Assembly: GCF_002930615.1 (NCBI RefSeq)
Contig: NZ_PSNX01000009.1
Coordinates: 62,001-126,000, forward strand
Source: Caldimonas caldifontis
Lineage (GTDB): Bacteria; Pseudomonadota; Gammaproteobacteria; Burkholderiales; Burkholderiaceae_C
DNA length: 64,000 bases
Direction: 5' to 3'
Every line of letters starts with the position of its first letter. Within the stretch, counting starts at the first letter, position 1. The notes under the pieces are model-generated. The model saw only the letters and a list, made by a program, of their open reading frames with translations. It searched no databases and had not been told where the DNA came from. The position numbers and the translations under genes are program-made. Shown in pieces: positions 28,376-38,917 of this stretch.

Positions 28376-30136
28376 TCACCGGGGAACAGAACGGTGCGAT
28401 GTCTCGCCCGAGCTGGCACCCGGATGCTCACCGTCGTTTCTATACAGTGCGCTGAGCGAACCATACCGCGACAGCTGCTGCTCGCGAATCCGCAGCATCA
28501 CAGTGGACGGCGCCACCCCAGCCAGGAGCAAGACGTGCGCCGCCATCATCAAGGCCGCCTCCAGGGTTTCAGGAATGACCTCTCTGGCTCCGGCTGCCAG
28601 CAACTCATCCAGATGCTCCTCGTCCCGGGTGCGTACCGTCACCGGCAACTCGGGCCGCAGTCGCCGCGCGTGCGCCAGCGTCTTGCGTGCTGCACCCAGA
28701 TCATCGTGCGTCACCACCAACAGTCTGGCCTGATCCAGCCCCAGCGCCTCCAGGATATCGGCCTCGGCAGCGTCGGCGTAGTAGACCGGTTCGCCCTGTG
28801 CAAAGGCGTTGCGCACCAGATCGGCATCGAGATCCACCGCCACGTAGGGCACGCCCTCGCGAGCCAGAAAAAGAGCGACGCTTCGACCCACGCGCCCATA
28901 TCCGCACAGGATCACATGATCCTGCAACCCGGATGGAGGTGCCACCAAGTCGTCTGTGCGGGCCTTCACGGCACCGTGGCGCCATAGCCACGCAGCCAGT
29001 GAGCCGTTGGAGCGAATCACCAGAGGACCCAAGGCCATGCTCAACAACACGGCGTTCAGCACGACCTGGGCGTGCAGCGGATCGAGCAACCGGGCCTCCA
29101 GCGAGATTGCAAGCAGTGCGAAGCCAAACTCGCCACCAACAGCCAGCACCAACCCCACGCGCAGGGCCGTGCGCATGTCAATTCCGCCCAGACGGACAAT
29201 CCCGGACACGAGCAGCGCCTTGACCACCATCAGACCGACCGCGGTGATCGCGACTTGCTGCCAGATGCTGGGCAGGACAGAAAAGTCCGCAAGCATGCCG
29301 ATGGTGACGAAAAACAGCCCCAGCAGCACGTCGCGAAAGGGCCGAATCGACGATTCCAGCTGGTGACGGAACTCCGTGTCTCCCAGCATCATGCCGGCAA
29401 GGAAGGCCCCCAGTGCCATCGACAGGCCAAGCGCGGAGGTCAAGGCGGCAGCGAGCAAGGTCACCAAGAGCACCGCAAGGGTGAACATTTCGGGCGAACG
29501 GCTGTTGGCCACCACGTGAAACGCCGGGCGCAACAACCATCGACCGGCGCCGTACACCAGCAAGAAGGCCAGCAAGGCCTTGCCCGCGGCAAGCGCCAGG
29601 GGCCCCCCCATGCTGCCGCCCATGCCGCCAAGCACCGGCAGAATCACCACCAGCGGAACGGCCGTGACATCCTGGAAAACCGACATGGCGGTTGCCAGGC
29701 GACCGTGACGGGTGTCACCCTCTCCCTGCTCGGCGAGTTGCCTGGCAATGACGGTCGTGGACGATTGCGCCACCACGGCGCCAACGGCCAGCGCTGCCAC
29801 CAGCGGCAGTCCTGCCCACCAGAGCCCCGCGCCGACCAGCACCGTCGTCAACAACACCTGGGCCGTTCCCAGCACAAACACCGAGCGCCCCATGGCTCGG
29901 ATGCGCGGCAACGAGAAGTTGAGACCCACCGTGAACAGCAGGAACACAATGCCCAGTTCGCCAATCACCTTGGCACGATCAGGTTCCGGAGCCAGGTTCA
30001 AGGCATGAGGTCCCAGCACGATGCCCACAGCCAGGTAGCCCAGGCTGCTGGGCATGCGCAGACGCTGCAGCAGCATCACGGCGGCGAGCGCGCCCGCGAT
30101 GAGAAGGATCACCTGCCCCAGGAAGATGTGTGTCAT
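28376..30136 (-). CDS. CPA2-family cation/proton antiporter with RCK domain, Kef/YbaL-like
   Basis: Membrane protein of 586 residues. Residues ~1-385 form a 12-segment exchanger (YLAVGIVLGPHALNL, LFTVGLNFSLPRIR, AVVAQSSTTVIARQL, TAMSVFQDVTAVPLVV). From ~400 there is a Rossmann RCK_N/TrkA_N domain starting VILCGYGRVGRSVALFL, with DADLVRNAF and ADILEALGLDQARLLVVTHDD. The tail is short and ends in a basic/Ser-rich stretch. This arrangement fits nucleotide-gated K+ efflux (KefB/KefC) or the related YbaL group. A KefF/KefG ancillary protein gene is not nearby, which favours the YbaL group. Confidence 0.88.
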   Translation of the reverse strand: MTHIFLGQVILLIAGALAAVMLLQRLRMPSSLGYLAVGIVLGPHALNLAPEPDRAKVIGELGIVFLLFTVGLNFSLPRIRAMGRSVFVLGTAQVLLTTVLVGAGLWWAGLPLVAALAVGAVVAQSSTTVIARQLAEQGEGDTRHGRLATAMSVFQDVTAVPLVVILPVLGGMGGSMGGPLALAAGKALLAFLLVYGAGRWLLRPAFHVVANSRSPEMFTLAVLLVTLLAAALTSALGLSMALGAFLAGMMLGDTEFRHQLESSIRPFRDVLLGLFFVTIGMLADFSVLPSIWQQVAITAVGLMVVKALLVSGIVRLGGIDMRTALRVGLVLAVGGEFGFALLAISLEARLLDPLHAQVVLNAVLLSMALGPLVIRSNGSLAAWLWRHGAVKARTDDLVAPPSGLQDHVILCGYGRVGRSVALFLAREGVPYVAVDLDADLVRNAFAQGEPVYYADAAEADILEALGLDQARLLVVTHDDLGAARKTLAHARRLRPELPVTVRTRDEEHLDELLAAGAREVIPETLEAALMMAAHVLLLAGVAPSTVMLRIREQQLSRYGSLSALYRNDGEHPGASSGETSHRSVPR

Positions 30137-30190
30137 GACCGCCAGAACCTTGCGGGCAGGATAGCCAGGCCCGGAGTGCTCGACTTGATG

Positions 30191-31522
30191 TCAGTCAAGA
30201 CACTGGCCCCTCCCGGGCGACGGTTCTGCGGCCGCGGGCGGCTTCACGTCCTGAGCCGGCGCTCGCACGTGAACCACCCGCTGTGGGTAGGGGATCTCCA
30301 CGCCCAACTCATTGAACAGGGACAGGATCGCCAGGTTGACGCCCGAGCGCACACCTGCCTGGCCGTTTTCCGGGTCGGCAATCCAGAAGAAGACCGTCAG
30401 CTCCAGGCCGTCGGCGGCAAAGGCCGTGAGGTGCGCTGCAGGACCGGGCTCCTGCAACACGCGCGGCACCTGGCGCACCCGCTCAATGATGCGCGCTCGC
30501 AGACCGTCGACATCGGTCCCGTAGGCCACCTGCACCACGGTGGACAGCAGCATGTTGCGATCGGCCAGTGAGAGGTTCTCGACCCGGGTGGTGATCAGCA
30601 TCTCGTTGGGCACGATGGCCTCGCGGCCGTTGGCCGCACGCACAACGGTGTAGCGCGTCGTGATGTCGGTGACGCGGCCCTCGAAATCGGCCACCCGCAC
30701 GAAGTCGCCAATGCGCAGCGAACGCTCGGCAAGGATCACGAAACCGCTGACATAGTTGGCCGCCAGCTTCTGCAGGCCAAAGCCGATGCCGACCCCGACG
30801 GCCCCACCCAGCACCGACAAGGCGGTGAGGTCGATCCCCACCGAAGACAGCGCCACGAGCAGCCCCACGAACACGAGCCCCGCACGCACCGCGTTGGAGG
30901 CCGCCTTGCGCAGCGACAGCCTCTCACCCATCACCCCCTTGAGCAATTGCGCCTCGATCGCGGCCGAGATCCACAAGGCCACCATCATGACGAAGCCGGC
31001 TGACAGCGTTCCTTCCAGGATCTGGCGCAGGGACACGGTTGCTCCACCGAGCTTCCACTGGATGCGTTCGAGCTCCTCCAGCAGCACGGGCAGGACACCG
31101 GTGATCCACAGGACGACCGCCATCCACGCCACCCAGGAGATGGTGCGCTCGGCCGCACGCATGAGCGCCGATTCCGGGAAGGCCGCCGACAGCACACGCA
31201 CGCTCATGCGGATGATCACGAGCGACATCAGCACCGGCACGGCCACGCGGAACACGGCCAGCGGCACCCAGCTTTCGGCCGCCACCCGCGCGCCATAGAC
31301 CAGTGCCAGTGCCACGACCGGGAACAGCACACCATCGATGACGCGCCGGCCGAACCAGACCGACGCCTGCGGCGCATGCGGCCCGCGAACCAGCCGCACC
31401 AGGGCCCAGGCCAGCACCAGGCAGGCCGCGATGACCGCCAGTTCGATCAGCGAGGATGGCTGAGCCAGCGCAGCCAGCAGGGAAGGCAGATCCTTGGGTG
31501 TGTCAGCAACGGCAGACGTCAT
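30191..31522 (-). CDS. MscS-family mechanosensitive ion channel
   Basis: Membrane channel of 443 residues that opens on hypo-osmotic shock. An N-terminal part with several hydrophobic segments is followed by a pore helix rich in Gly/Ala (LSVLGGAVGVGIGFGLQKLA). Then comes the MscS beta-domain (FVILAERSLRIGDFVRV, TTRYTVVRAANGREAIVPNE). Extra N-terminal membrane segments make it longer than E. coli MscS (286 residues). It lies 54 bases upstream of the CPA2 gene on the same strand, so they are neighbours in osmotic and ion control and may be co-transcribed in the order mscS then CPA2. Confidence 0.9.
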   Translation of the reverse strand: MTSAVADTPKDLPSLLAALAQPSSLIELAVIAACLVLAWALVRLVRGPHAPQASVWFGRRVIDGVLFPVVALALVYGARVAAESWVPLAVFRVAVPVLMSLVIIRMSVRVLSAAFPESALMRAAERTISWVAWMAVVLWITGVLPVLLEELERIQWKLGGATVSLRQILEGTLSAGFVMMVALWISAAIEAQLLKGVMGERLSLRKAASNAVRAGLVFVGLLVALSSVGIDLTALSVLGGAVGVGIGFGLQKLAANYVSGFVILAERSLRIGDFVRVADFEGRVTDITTRYTVVRAANGREAIVPNEMLITTRVENLSLADRNMLLSTVVQVAYGTDVDGLRARIIERVRQVPRVLQEPGPAAHLTAFAADGLELTVFFWIADPENGQAGVRSGVNLAILSLFNELGVEIPYPQRVVHVRAPAQDVKPPAAAEPSPGRGQCLD

Positions 31523-31590
31523 GGGGTGTAGACCGGAAGTGAAACGCGGCGCGAAGCATAGCGCCGCCGGGGCCCTCCCCCGCAGGGGCG

Positions 31591-32526
31591 TCAGACGTCA
31601 GCCAGCACGCGAAGGTGAGTCGCCACGCTGCGTGCCAGCGCGCCCAGGTGGTAGCCGCCTTCCAGGCAGGAGACCACGCGCCCTTTCGCATGGCGGTTCG
31701 CCACGTCCATGACGCGCTGGGTGATCCATTCGTAGTCGGCCTCCACCAGGCCCAGCTGGCCGAGGTCGTCATCCCGATGGGCGTCGAAGCCGGCCGAGAT
31801 GAAGATCATCTGCGGCTTGAAACGCTCCAGTCGCGGCATCCAGATCATCTCGATCAGCTCGCGCACATCCATGCCCTTGGTGTAGGCCGGCACCGGCAGG
31901 TTGCACATGTTGCCCGCCGACGGCTGGTCACCGCTGTAGGGGTACAGGGGATGCTGGAAGAAGCTCACCATCAGCACGCGGTCATCACCGGCCAGGATGT
32001 CCTCGGTGCCGTTGCCGTGATGCACGTCGAAGTCCACCACCGCCACGCGCTTGAGGCCCCGCACGTCGAGTGCATGGCGTGCGGCCACGGCCACGTTGTT
32101 GAAGAAGCAGAAGCCCATGGCCTGACCGCGCATCGCATGATGGCCCGGCGGGCGCACGGCGCAGAAGGCGTTGTCCAGTCGCCCGTCGATCACCGCATCG
32201 GTGGCCGCCACGGCCGCGCCGGCAGCGCGCAGCGCGGCCGCCCAGGTGTGCTCGCACACCACCGTGTCCATGTCGATGGCCCGGCGCTCGCCCGAGGCCG
32301 CCACCTGCTCCATGAAATCCTTGAGGTTGGCCACGTAGGCGGCGTGATGTGCGAGTTCGACATCTCGCAGGTCCACAAGTGGCGCATCGTGCCGCTCCAG
32401 GGCCACATCCAGGCCCGTGGCGATGAGGTGATCGTCGATGGCCGCAAGGCGTTCAGGGCACTCGGGGTGGCCGGGTCCCATGTCATGACGCCTGCAGTCG
32501 GAGTGACTGAAGTAGCCGGTCGCCAT
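31591..32526 (-). CDS. Histone-deacetylase-like amidohydrolase (AcuC/HDAC superfamily)
   Basis: Zinc amidohydrolase of 311 residues. Active-site pattern: tandem histidines in RPPGHHAM (H129-H130), and zinc ligands in DFDVHHGNGTED (D167, H169) and SAGFDAHRDD (D248). The late EGGYHL is also present. Bacterial members remove acyl groups from small amides, polyamines or protein lysines. AcuC of Bacillus acts on acetyl-CoA synthetase, and an acs gene is present at 9914, but distance makes the link only a possibility. It is divergent from the MoxR operon with a 50-base gap. Confidence 0.9.
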   Translation of the reverse strand: MATGYFSHSDCRRHDMGPGHPECPERLAAIDDHLIATGLDVALERHDAPLVDLRDVELAHHAAYVANLKDFMEQVAASGERRAIDMDTVVCEHTWAAALRAAGAAVAATDAVIDGRLDNAFCAVRPPGHHAMRGQAMGFCFFNNVAVAARHALDVRGLKRVAVVDFDVHHGNGTEDILAGDDRVLMVSFFQHPLYPYSGDQPSAGNMCNLPVPAYTKGMDVRELIEMIWMPRLERFKPQMIFISAGFDAHRDDDLGQLGLVEADYEWITQRVMDVANRHAKGRVVSCLEGGYHLGALARSVATHLRVLADV

Positions 32527-32576
32527 CGTGAACTTGTCCCCTTTGGGTCTTTCTGATTTCGGGTAAGGTCCGCGCC

Positions 32577-33515
<939 letters not shown>

Positions 33516-33519
33516 ACCC

Positions 33520-34512
33520 ATGGCTGCCGTGCATGCCCGGCCCAGCCCGGCCGTCGGCCTTCGCCAGCGTTGGCAGCGATGGTGGGAGGAGCGACTCCCG
33601 CGCAGCGACACGCTGGTGCTGACGCAGCGCAATGTCTACATCCTGCCGACCCGGCCAGGCGCCATGTTCGCCCTCACGCTGCTGGTGCTGCTGGTCGCCT
33701 CCATCAACTACCAGCTCAACCTGGGCTACCTGCTCACCTTCTTGCTGGCCGGCGCCGCGGTGGTCGGCATGCACATCACCCACAACACCCTGCGCGGCCT
33801 GACCCTGTCGCTGCGCGCGCCGCCCCCCTCGTTCGCCGGGCAGGCCGCAGCGCTCGAGGTGGTGCTGCAGCACGACCGTGCGACCTGGCGCCACGGAATC
33901 GGGCTGCGGGTGCGCGATGACACCCTCGGACGGCCGCCGGCCTGGGTGTGGACCGACGTGCCCCCGGCCGGGCAGACCAGCATCCACCTGAGCTTCACTC
34001 TCCCCCGGCGCGGATGGTGCGACGTCCCGACCCTCAGCGCCGAAACCCGCTTCCCCCTGGGCATCTTCCGGGTCTGGTCCGTGTGGCGGCCCGCCGCCCG
34101 CGTGATGGCTTACCCGCGCCCCGAAGAGCCCTGCCCACCACTGCCCCCTGCGCAGGCGCAACCGGGGGGCGCCGTGAAGGGGCAGGTCCGCGAAGGGTTG
34201 GAGACCGAGGGCGTACGGGCCTATCGCCGTGGTGATGCCCCCAAACGCGTGGTCTGGAAGAAGGTCGCCAAGACGGATCAGCTGGTCAGTCGCGACGGCA
34301 GCGCGAGTGCCCAGCTCGAACTCTGGCTGGACTGGCACGACGCCGGCGGACTGGACCCGGAGCGGCGACTGTCGCGTCTGTGTGCCTGGGTGCTGGCTGC
34401 CGACCGGGCCCAGGTGCGCTACGGCCTGCGCCTGCCTGGCGTGGAACTGTCACCGGATGCAGGCGAAGCCCATCGGCGCGCCTGCCTCCAGCACCTCGCC
34501 TTGTGGACATGA
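33520..34512 (+). CDS. DUF58 domain protein
   Basis: A 330-residue protein with two membrane segments near residues 48-85 (FALTLLVLLVASINYQLNLG and the following hydrophobic run). The DUF58 core is VRAYRRGDAPKRVVWKKVAK near residue 240. The core motif is degenerate compared with the frequent RxYxxGDDxRxIDW form, as is usual in the shorter DUF58 proteins paired with TgpA. It overlaps the transglutaminase gene by four bases and lies four bases after moxR. Confidence 0.88.
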   Translation: MAAVHARPSPAVGLRQRWQRWWEERLPRSDTLVLTQRNVYILPTRPGAMFALTLLVLLVASINYQLNLGYLLTFLLAGAAVVGMHITHNTLRGLTLSLRAPPPSFAGQAAALEVVLQHDRATWRHGIGLRVRDDTLGRPPAWVWTDVPPAGQTSIHLSFTLPRRGWCDVPTLSAETRFPLGIFRVWSVWRPAARVMAYPRPEEPCPPLPPAQAQPGGAVKGQVREGLETEGVRAYRRGDAPKRVVWKKVAKTDQLVSRDGSASAQLELWLDWHDAGGLDPERRLSRLCAWVLAADRAQVRYGLRLPGVELSPDAGEAHRRACLQHLALWT

Positions 34513-36605
34513 AGACACCGCACGCCCTGCGCTCCGCGCCGGCCCCGGGTGCGCGCTGGCAAACGCTCCCGCGGGAAGCCCGGGACACCCTCTTCCTGCT
34601 GGCCGTGATCGCCTGGGTCGTCCTGCCGCACAGCGGGCACCTGCCCGCATGGTGCATCGGCCTGACCGCTCTCGTGCTGGCCTGGCGAGCCCACCTGGCC
34701 TTGAGCGGAGGCGCCCTGCCGGGCCGCTGGGCCCGCGCAGGCGTGCTCCTGCTGGCCCTTGCCGCCACCGCCTGGTCGCACGGCACCTTGCTGGGCAAGG
34801 AGGCCGGCGTGACCTTGCTGGTGGTGCTCGTGGCCTTGAAGACCCTCGAGCTGCGTGCGCGGCGGGACGCCTTCGTCATCTTCTTCCTGGGCTTTTTCCT
34901 CGTCCTGACGAACTTCCTCTACTCGCAGGCCCTGCTGGTGGCCGTCGCCATGGTGGTGGCCGTGTGGGGCCTGCTCAGCGCCCTGGTGCTGGCCCACATG
35001 CCCGTGGGCCAGCCCAGCCTGCGCCAGGCAGCCGCACTGTCGGCCCGCATGTGTCTGCTGGGTGCCCCCATCATGGTGGTGCTGTTCCTGCTGTTTCCGC
35101 GCATGGCGCCCCTGTGGGGAGTGCCCGGCGAGGACCTGGGAGGGCGGACCGGCCTGTCGCAACGCATGAGCCTGGGCACGGTGGCCGAACTGGCGCTGGA
35201 CGACAGCGTCGCCATGACCGTGCGCTTTTTCGGCGCCGCACCGCCGGCCGAGAGCCTGTACTTCCGGGGGCCGGTGCTGAGCGAGTTCGACGGCCGCGAA
35301 TGGCGCCCCGTCGCTGCCGGACGTTTCCTGCCTGGCCTCGTCCGGCCCGAGTTGCGCGTGACCCGGGCCTCCGGGGTGGACTATGAAATCACCCTCGAAC
35401 CGACCAAGGTGCCCGTGCTGCCGATGCTGGAGCTGACGCCGGAGTTGCCCCTGGACGGCATCCCACCCACCCTGAGGCCGGACTTGCGCAGCGATCTGCA
35501 GTGGCGCACGATCCACCCGCTGGATGAGCGGCTGAGGCTGCGCGCCACGGCCTACCCACGCTTCGAGCATGGTCCAACCGAGGCGGTCTCCGGTCTGCGG
35601 CACTACGTCGAGCTGCCCGCCGGCTACAACCCTCGCACCCTGGCCTGGGCCGCCGCGCTGCGCCGCGACCCACAGTACGCCGAGGCCGACGCCGATACCC
35701 TGGTCGCCGCGCTGCTGCGCCACATCCGCACCGGCGGCTACACCTACACCCTGGCGCCAGGACGGTACGGAGACGCCCAGGGGAGGCACGCCATCGACGA
35801 GTTCTGGCTCGACCGGCGTGAGGGGTTCTGCGAGCACTATGCAGCGGCGTTCACCGTGGTGCTGCGTGCCCTGGACGTTCCCGCGCGCATCGTGACCGGC
35901 TACCAGGGTGCCGAGCGCAACCCCGTGGACGGCTACTACCTCGTGCGCAACAGCTTTGCGCACGCCTGGGTGGAGTACTGGCAGGCCGGGCGCGGCTGGG
36001 TGCGGGTGGACCCCACGTCGGCCGTGGCGCCCGAGCGCATCGTGCAGCATCTCAACCTGCGCCCTGCACCGGGGATGATGGCCACGGCCCTGGGCACCCT
36101 CACGCCGAACCTGCTCGCGCAACTGCGCCATCAGTGGCAAGCCCTGAACACCGCCTGGAATCAATGGGTGCTCAACTACTCGGCCGGCCGCCAGCTGGAC
36201 CTGCTGCGCCAGCTGGGTGTGCGTTCGCCCTCCTGGCAGGACCTCGTGCTGGCGCTGCTGGGCCTGGTGGTCGCCGCCAGCGCCCTGGGGGCCGCGTGGG
36301 CCTGGTGGGAACGCCGCCATGTGGACCCCTGGATGGCCGCCTACAGGCGCATGCGCCAGGTGATGGGACGCGCCGGCCTGCCCAGCGACGAGGCCACGGC
36401 CCCTCGCACACTGGCCGTACAAGCCCGCGCACGGTGGGGAGACGCCGCCCGCGACGCCGAGTCCACCCTGCTCGCCATGGAAACCCTGCGGTATGGCCCC
36501 CCTGGATCGTCGACCTCGGCCAGCGGGGCTACACTGAGCCGTACCGAATTGCGACGCCTCGTGCACCAGCTTCGGCAACATGCCGCCCGACTGCCTCATG
36601 CCTGA
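34509..36605 (+). CDS. TgpA-like membrane transglutaminase (DUF3488-transglutaminase-DUF4129)
   Basis: Inner-membrane protein of 698 residues. About six membrane segments (residues ~27-200, DUF3488-like) are followed by a periplasmic transglutaminase domain with catalytic triad C441 (EGFCEHYAAAF), H485 (SFAHAWVEYW) and D501 (VRVDPTSAVAP). A further membrane helix near 567-592 precedes a cytoplasmic DUF4129-type tail. TgpA of Pseudomonas has this layout and is essential there. The substrate is unknown. It is coupled to DUF58 (ATGA) and overlaps the start of the MltB-like gene. Confidence 0.92.
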   Translation: MKTPHALRSAPAPGARWQTLPREARDTLFLLAVIAWVVLPHSGHLPAWCIGLTALVLAWRAHLALSGGALPGRWARAGVLLLALAATAWSHGTLLGKEAGVTLLVVLVALKTLELRARRDAFVIFFLGFFLVLTNFLYSQALLVAVAMVVAVWGLLSALVLAHMPVGQPSLRQAAALSARMCLLGAPIMVVLFLLFPRMAPLWGVPGEDLGGRTGLSQRMSLGTVAELALDDSVAMTVRFFGAAPPAESLYFRGPVLSEFDGREWRPVAAGRFLPGLVRPELRVTRASGVDYEITLEPTKVPVLPMLELTPELPLDGIPPTLRPDLRSDLQWRTIHPLDERLRLRATAYPRFEHGPTEAVSGLRHYVELPAGYNPRTLAWAAALRRDPQYAEADADTLVAALLRHIRTGGYTYTLAPGRYGDAQGRHAIDEFWLDRREGFCEHYAAAFTVVLRALDVPARIVTGYQGAERNPVDGYYLVRNSFAHAWVEYWQAGRGWVRVDPTSAVAPERIVQHLNLRPAPGMMATALGTLTPNLLAQLRHQWQALNTAWNQWVLNYSAGRQLDLLRQLGVRSPSWQDLVLALLGLVVAASALGAAWAWWERRHVDPWMAAYRRMRQVMGRAGLPSDEATAPRTLAVQARARWGDAARDAESTLLAMETLRYGPPGSSTSASGATLSRTELRRLVHQLRQHAARLPHA

Positions 36606-37722
36606 CCTCGATGCCCTCCTGCGCACCCGCTGGCCTCACGGCGTGCTGGCCCTCGTGGTGAGCGCGGCACTGGCCAGCCTGCCTTCAACATGGGCGCAGG
36701 GCTCCCCGCCGTCCAAGCGCGCCGCGGCCGACACGGCAGCTCCGACCTACGCCGGCCGTGCCGACGCCATGGCACTGGCGGACGAGATCGCACAGCGCCA
36801 CGGCCTCGATGCCGCCTGGGTGCGGGGTCATCTGGCCAATGCCCGCCAGCTGGCAGCGGTGCAGCGGCTCATCATGCCGCCTGCCGCCGGCACCGCGAAG
36901 GACTGGGCGGCCTACCGCGCCCGTTTCGTCGAGCCTCGCCGCATCGGCTGGGGCGCCGACTTCTGGCGTGCCAACGAGCGTTCGCTGCGTCGCGCCGAGG
37001 AAGTCTATGGCGTGCCGCCGGATATCGTCGTCGGCATCATCGGTGTCGAGACCCTGTACGGCCGCAACATGGGCAGCTTCCGCGTGATCGACGCGCTGGC
37101 CACGCTGAGCCTGGATTTCCCGCCCGGGCGGCGCGACCGCAGTGCCTTCTTCCGCGAGGAGCTGGGTCAGCTGTTCGTGCTGGCTCACAGCGAAGGCCTC
37201 GACCCGACCTCGCTGCGGGGCTCCTATGCCGGCGCCATGGGCATGCCGCAGTTCATGCCCAGCAGCTGGAACCGTTATGCGGTGGATTTCGATGGCGACG
37301 GTCACGTGGACCTGCACGCCAGCGCGGCCGACGTGATCGGCAGCGTGGCCCACTATCTCGCCGAGTTCGGATGGACGCGGGGGCTGCCGACGCATTTCGA
37401 CGTTCGGCCGCCGGTGGACACTTCTGATCGCGCCACCTTGCTCGGACCCGACATCGTGCCCAGCTTCACCGCCCAGGAGTTCGTCGCGCGGCAGGCCTGG
37501 CTCCCCGAAGCTGCGCAGTCGCACGCAGGCCTGCTGGCCCTGGTGGAGTTGCAGAACGGCGAGGCCGCGCCCAGCTACGTGGCCGGCACCTCGAACTTCT
37601 ACACGATCACCCGCTACAACTGGTCGAGCTACTACGCGATGGCGGTCATCGACCTGGGGGCGGCGGTGGCCCGCGCCGTGGGTGCGCCCAGCACTGCCTC
37701 GCTCTCGGTCAGGCGCCCTTGA
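36598..37722 (+). CDS. MltB-like lytic murein transglycosylase
   Basis: Periplasmic enzyme cleaving the glycan strand of peptidoglycan to 1,6-anhydro products. It has 374 residues, with an N-terminal hydrophobic signal (VLALVVSAALASLPSTWAQG) and no lipobox. The catalytic glutamate is in GIIGVETLYGRNMGSF (E151), and the family stretch YAGAMGMPQFMPSSWNRYAVDFDGDG is visible in part as AMGMPQFMPSSW. The start at 36598 overlaps the end of the transglutaminase gene by eight bases; an ATG at 36580 in the same frame is possible. Being in one operon with TgpA and MoxR is unusual and suggests linked envelope work. Confidence 0.92.
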   Translation: MPDLDALLRTRWPHGVLALVVSAALASLPSTWAQGSPPSKRAAADTAAPTYAGRADAMALADEIAQRHGLDAAWVRGHLANARQLAAVQRLIMPPAAGTAKDWAAYRARFVEPRRIGWGADFWRANERSLRRAEEVYGVPPDIVVGIIGVETLYGRNMGSFRVIDALATLSLDFPPGRRDRSAFFREELGQLFVLAHSEGLDPTSLRGSYAGAMGMPQFMPSSWNRYAVDFDGDGHVDLHASAADVIGSVAHYLAEFGWTRGLPTHFDVRPPVDTSDRATLLGPDIVPSFTAQEFVARQAWLPEAAQSHAGLLALVELQNGEAAPSYVAGTSNFYTITRYNWSSYYAMAVIDLGAAVARAVGAPSTASLSVRRP

Positions 37723-37921
37723 AGAGATCCTCGGGCAGGTCGGTCATCTCAGTGACTTCCAGCCCCTGCTCCAGCTCATGCGCGGAATCCATCCACCAGA
37801 CCTTCTCGGTGGCTTTCCCCGCCGCGTCGGCCGGACTGCTTTCCATCGGGGCTGCCGCGCGCATGGCTTCAGGTTGGCGTGACCCCGGCTTGTGCGTCAA
37901 CTTGCTGGCAAAGGAAAACAT
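37709..37921 (-). CDS. Small acidic hypothetical protein
   Basis: A 70-residue soluble protein without signal or membrane segment. The N-terminus is basic (MFSFASKLTHKPGS), the middle low in complexity, and the C-terminal 30 residues acidic (KVWWMDSAHELEQGLEV, then TEMTDLPEDL). I do not recognise a named family. It is supported by a good GAGG ribosome site seven bases before the ATG. The stop overlaps the convergent mltB gene by 14 bases. Confidence 0.55.
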   Translation of the reverse strand: MFSFASKLTHKPGSRQPEAMRAAAPMESSPADAAGKATEKVWWMDSAHELEQGLEVTEMTDLPEDLFKGA

Positions 37922-38020
37922 GGGCGACCTCGACTGCTGATCTGGTCCTCATGATGCGCTGGCGCCGGCCGACCGGCCACCCCGCATTCACGTGGGAGAT
38001 GTCCCCAGGCGTGAGAGAGT

Positions 38021-38899
38021 TCACGGCTGAGGGCACACGCTCACTTCCACGCTCAGTCGCTGTTCCCCCCCACCCAGGATGACGCCGCGCAAGGGAGCCA
38101 CGTCACCGAAGTCCCCCCCCCAGCCCAGCAGCACGAAGCGTTCGTCTGCCAGGGCGTTGTTGGTGGGGTCGAACTCCACCCAGCCGAGCCCGGGCGCCCA
38201 GGCCGCCACCCAGGCGTGACTGGCATCCACGCCCATCAGTCTCGGCTGGCCAGGTGGCGGCCGGGTCAGCAGGTAGCCGGACATGTACAGCGCCGGCAAG
38301 CCCAGGGCTCGCAGTCCGGCAATCATCAGGTGGGCGAAATCCTGGCAGACCCCAGCGCGACGATCGAGCACCGTTTCCACGGGCGTGCTGACGGTGGTGA
38401 CGCCATTTTCGAAGCGAAAGTCGGCGTGAATCCTCTCCATCAGGTCGTGCACGGCCTCGAACCAGTTGCGCCCTGGCGGGAAGCTGCGGCGCGCATAGTC
38501 CAGGGCCGCCGCCGACCAGGGCAGCAGGGAGGAGGCCTCGCGCGCCTGGGCCGGCAGCAGCCCGGGAGGCGGGTGCGGCGGCAGCAGGGTGTCTCGCACG
38601 GCCTCCCAGCCAGGTGCCCCCGAGGGCCCGGCGACGGGGCGCGGACCCAGCTCCACCTCGCAGACCATGTGCACCCTCAAAGCCGGATGCGGCCGGTGCA
38701 AGGCAAAACGGGTCACGGTATTGCCGAAGCTGTCCTGACGGGTTTCGACCTCGTCCGGCACCGGGTCCACCAGCAGCCGGTGCCACACCAGGTGCTGCCA
38801 CGCGAGCTCACGGGGTGTCAGGTGGGCCATCTGCCAGGAATCCGACACGGCCGCGCCGTAGTCGTAGCGGGTCTCGTGTTCGATGCGGTAACGGGGCAT
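38021..38899 (-). CDS. Transglutaminase-like protein (DUF2126-cluster small transglutaminase)
   Basis: Cysteine-protease-fold protein of 292 residues. The N-terminal ~85 residues are the beta-rich transglutaminase N-domain (YRIEHETRYDYGAAVS, DSFGNTVTRFAL). The catalytic triad is C185 (RRAGVCQDFAHLMI), H228 (DASHAWVAAW) and D244 (WVEFDPTNNALAD). No signal peptide is seen, so it is probably cytoplasmic. It is the last gene of a five-gene set and starts 18 bases after the fused ATP-grasp/alpha-E gene. Such proteins may act as peptidases or amide-forming enzymes; substrate unknown. Confidence 0.9.
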   Translation of the reverse strand: MPRYRIEHETRYDYGAAVSDSWQMAHLTPRELAWQHLVWHRLLVDPVPDEVETRQDSFGNTVTRFALHRPHPALRVHMVCEVELGPRPVAGPSGAPGWEAVRDTLLPPHPPPGLLPAQAREASSLLPWSAAALDYARRSFPPGRNWFEAVHDLMERIHADFRFENGVTTVSTPVETVLDRRAGVCQDFAHLMIAGLRALGLPALYMSGYLLTRPPPGQPRLMGVDASHAWVAAWAPGLGWVEFDPTNNALADERFVLLGWGGDFGDVAPLRGVILGGGEQRLSVEVSVCPQP

Positions 38900-38917
38900 G
38901 GCGATGATCAGGCCGGC

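Noticed and set aside
28354-28376. GC-rich self-complementary stretch between the convergent CPA1 and CPA2 genes
   Set aside because: Several alternative short pairings and no T-run on either side; too weak to call a terminator.
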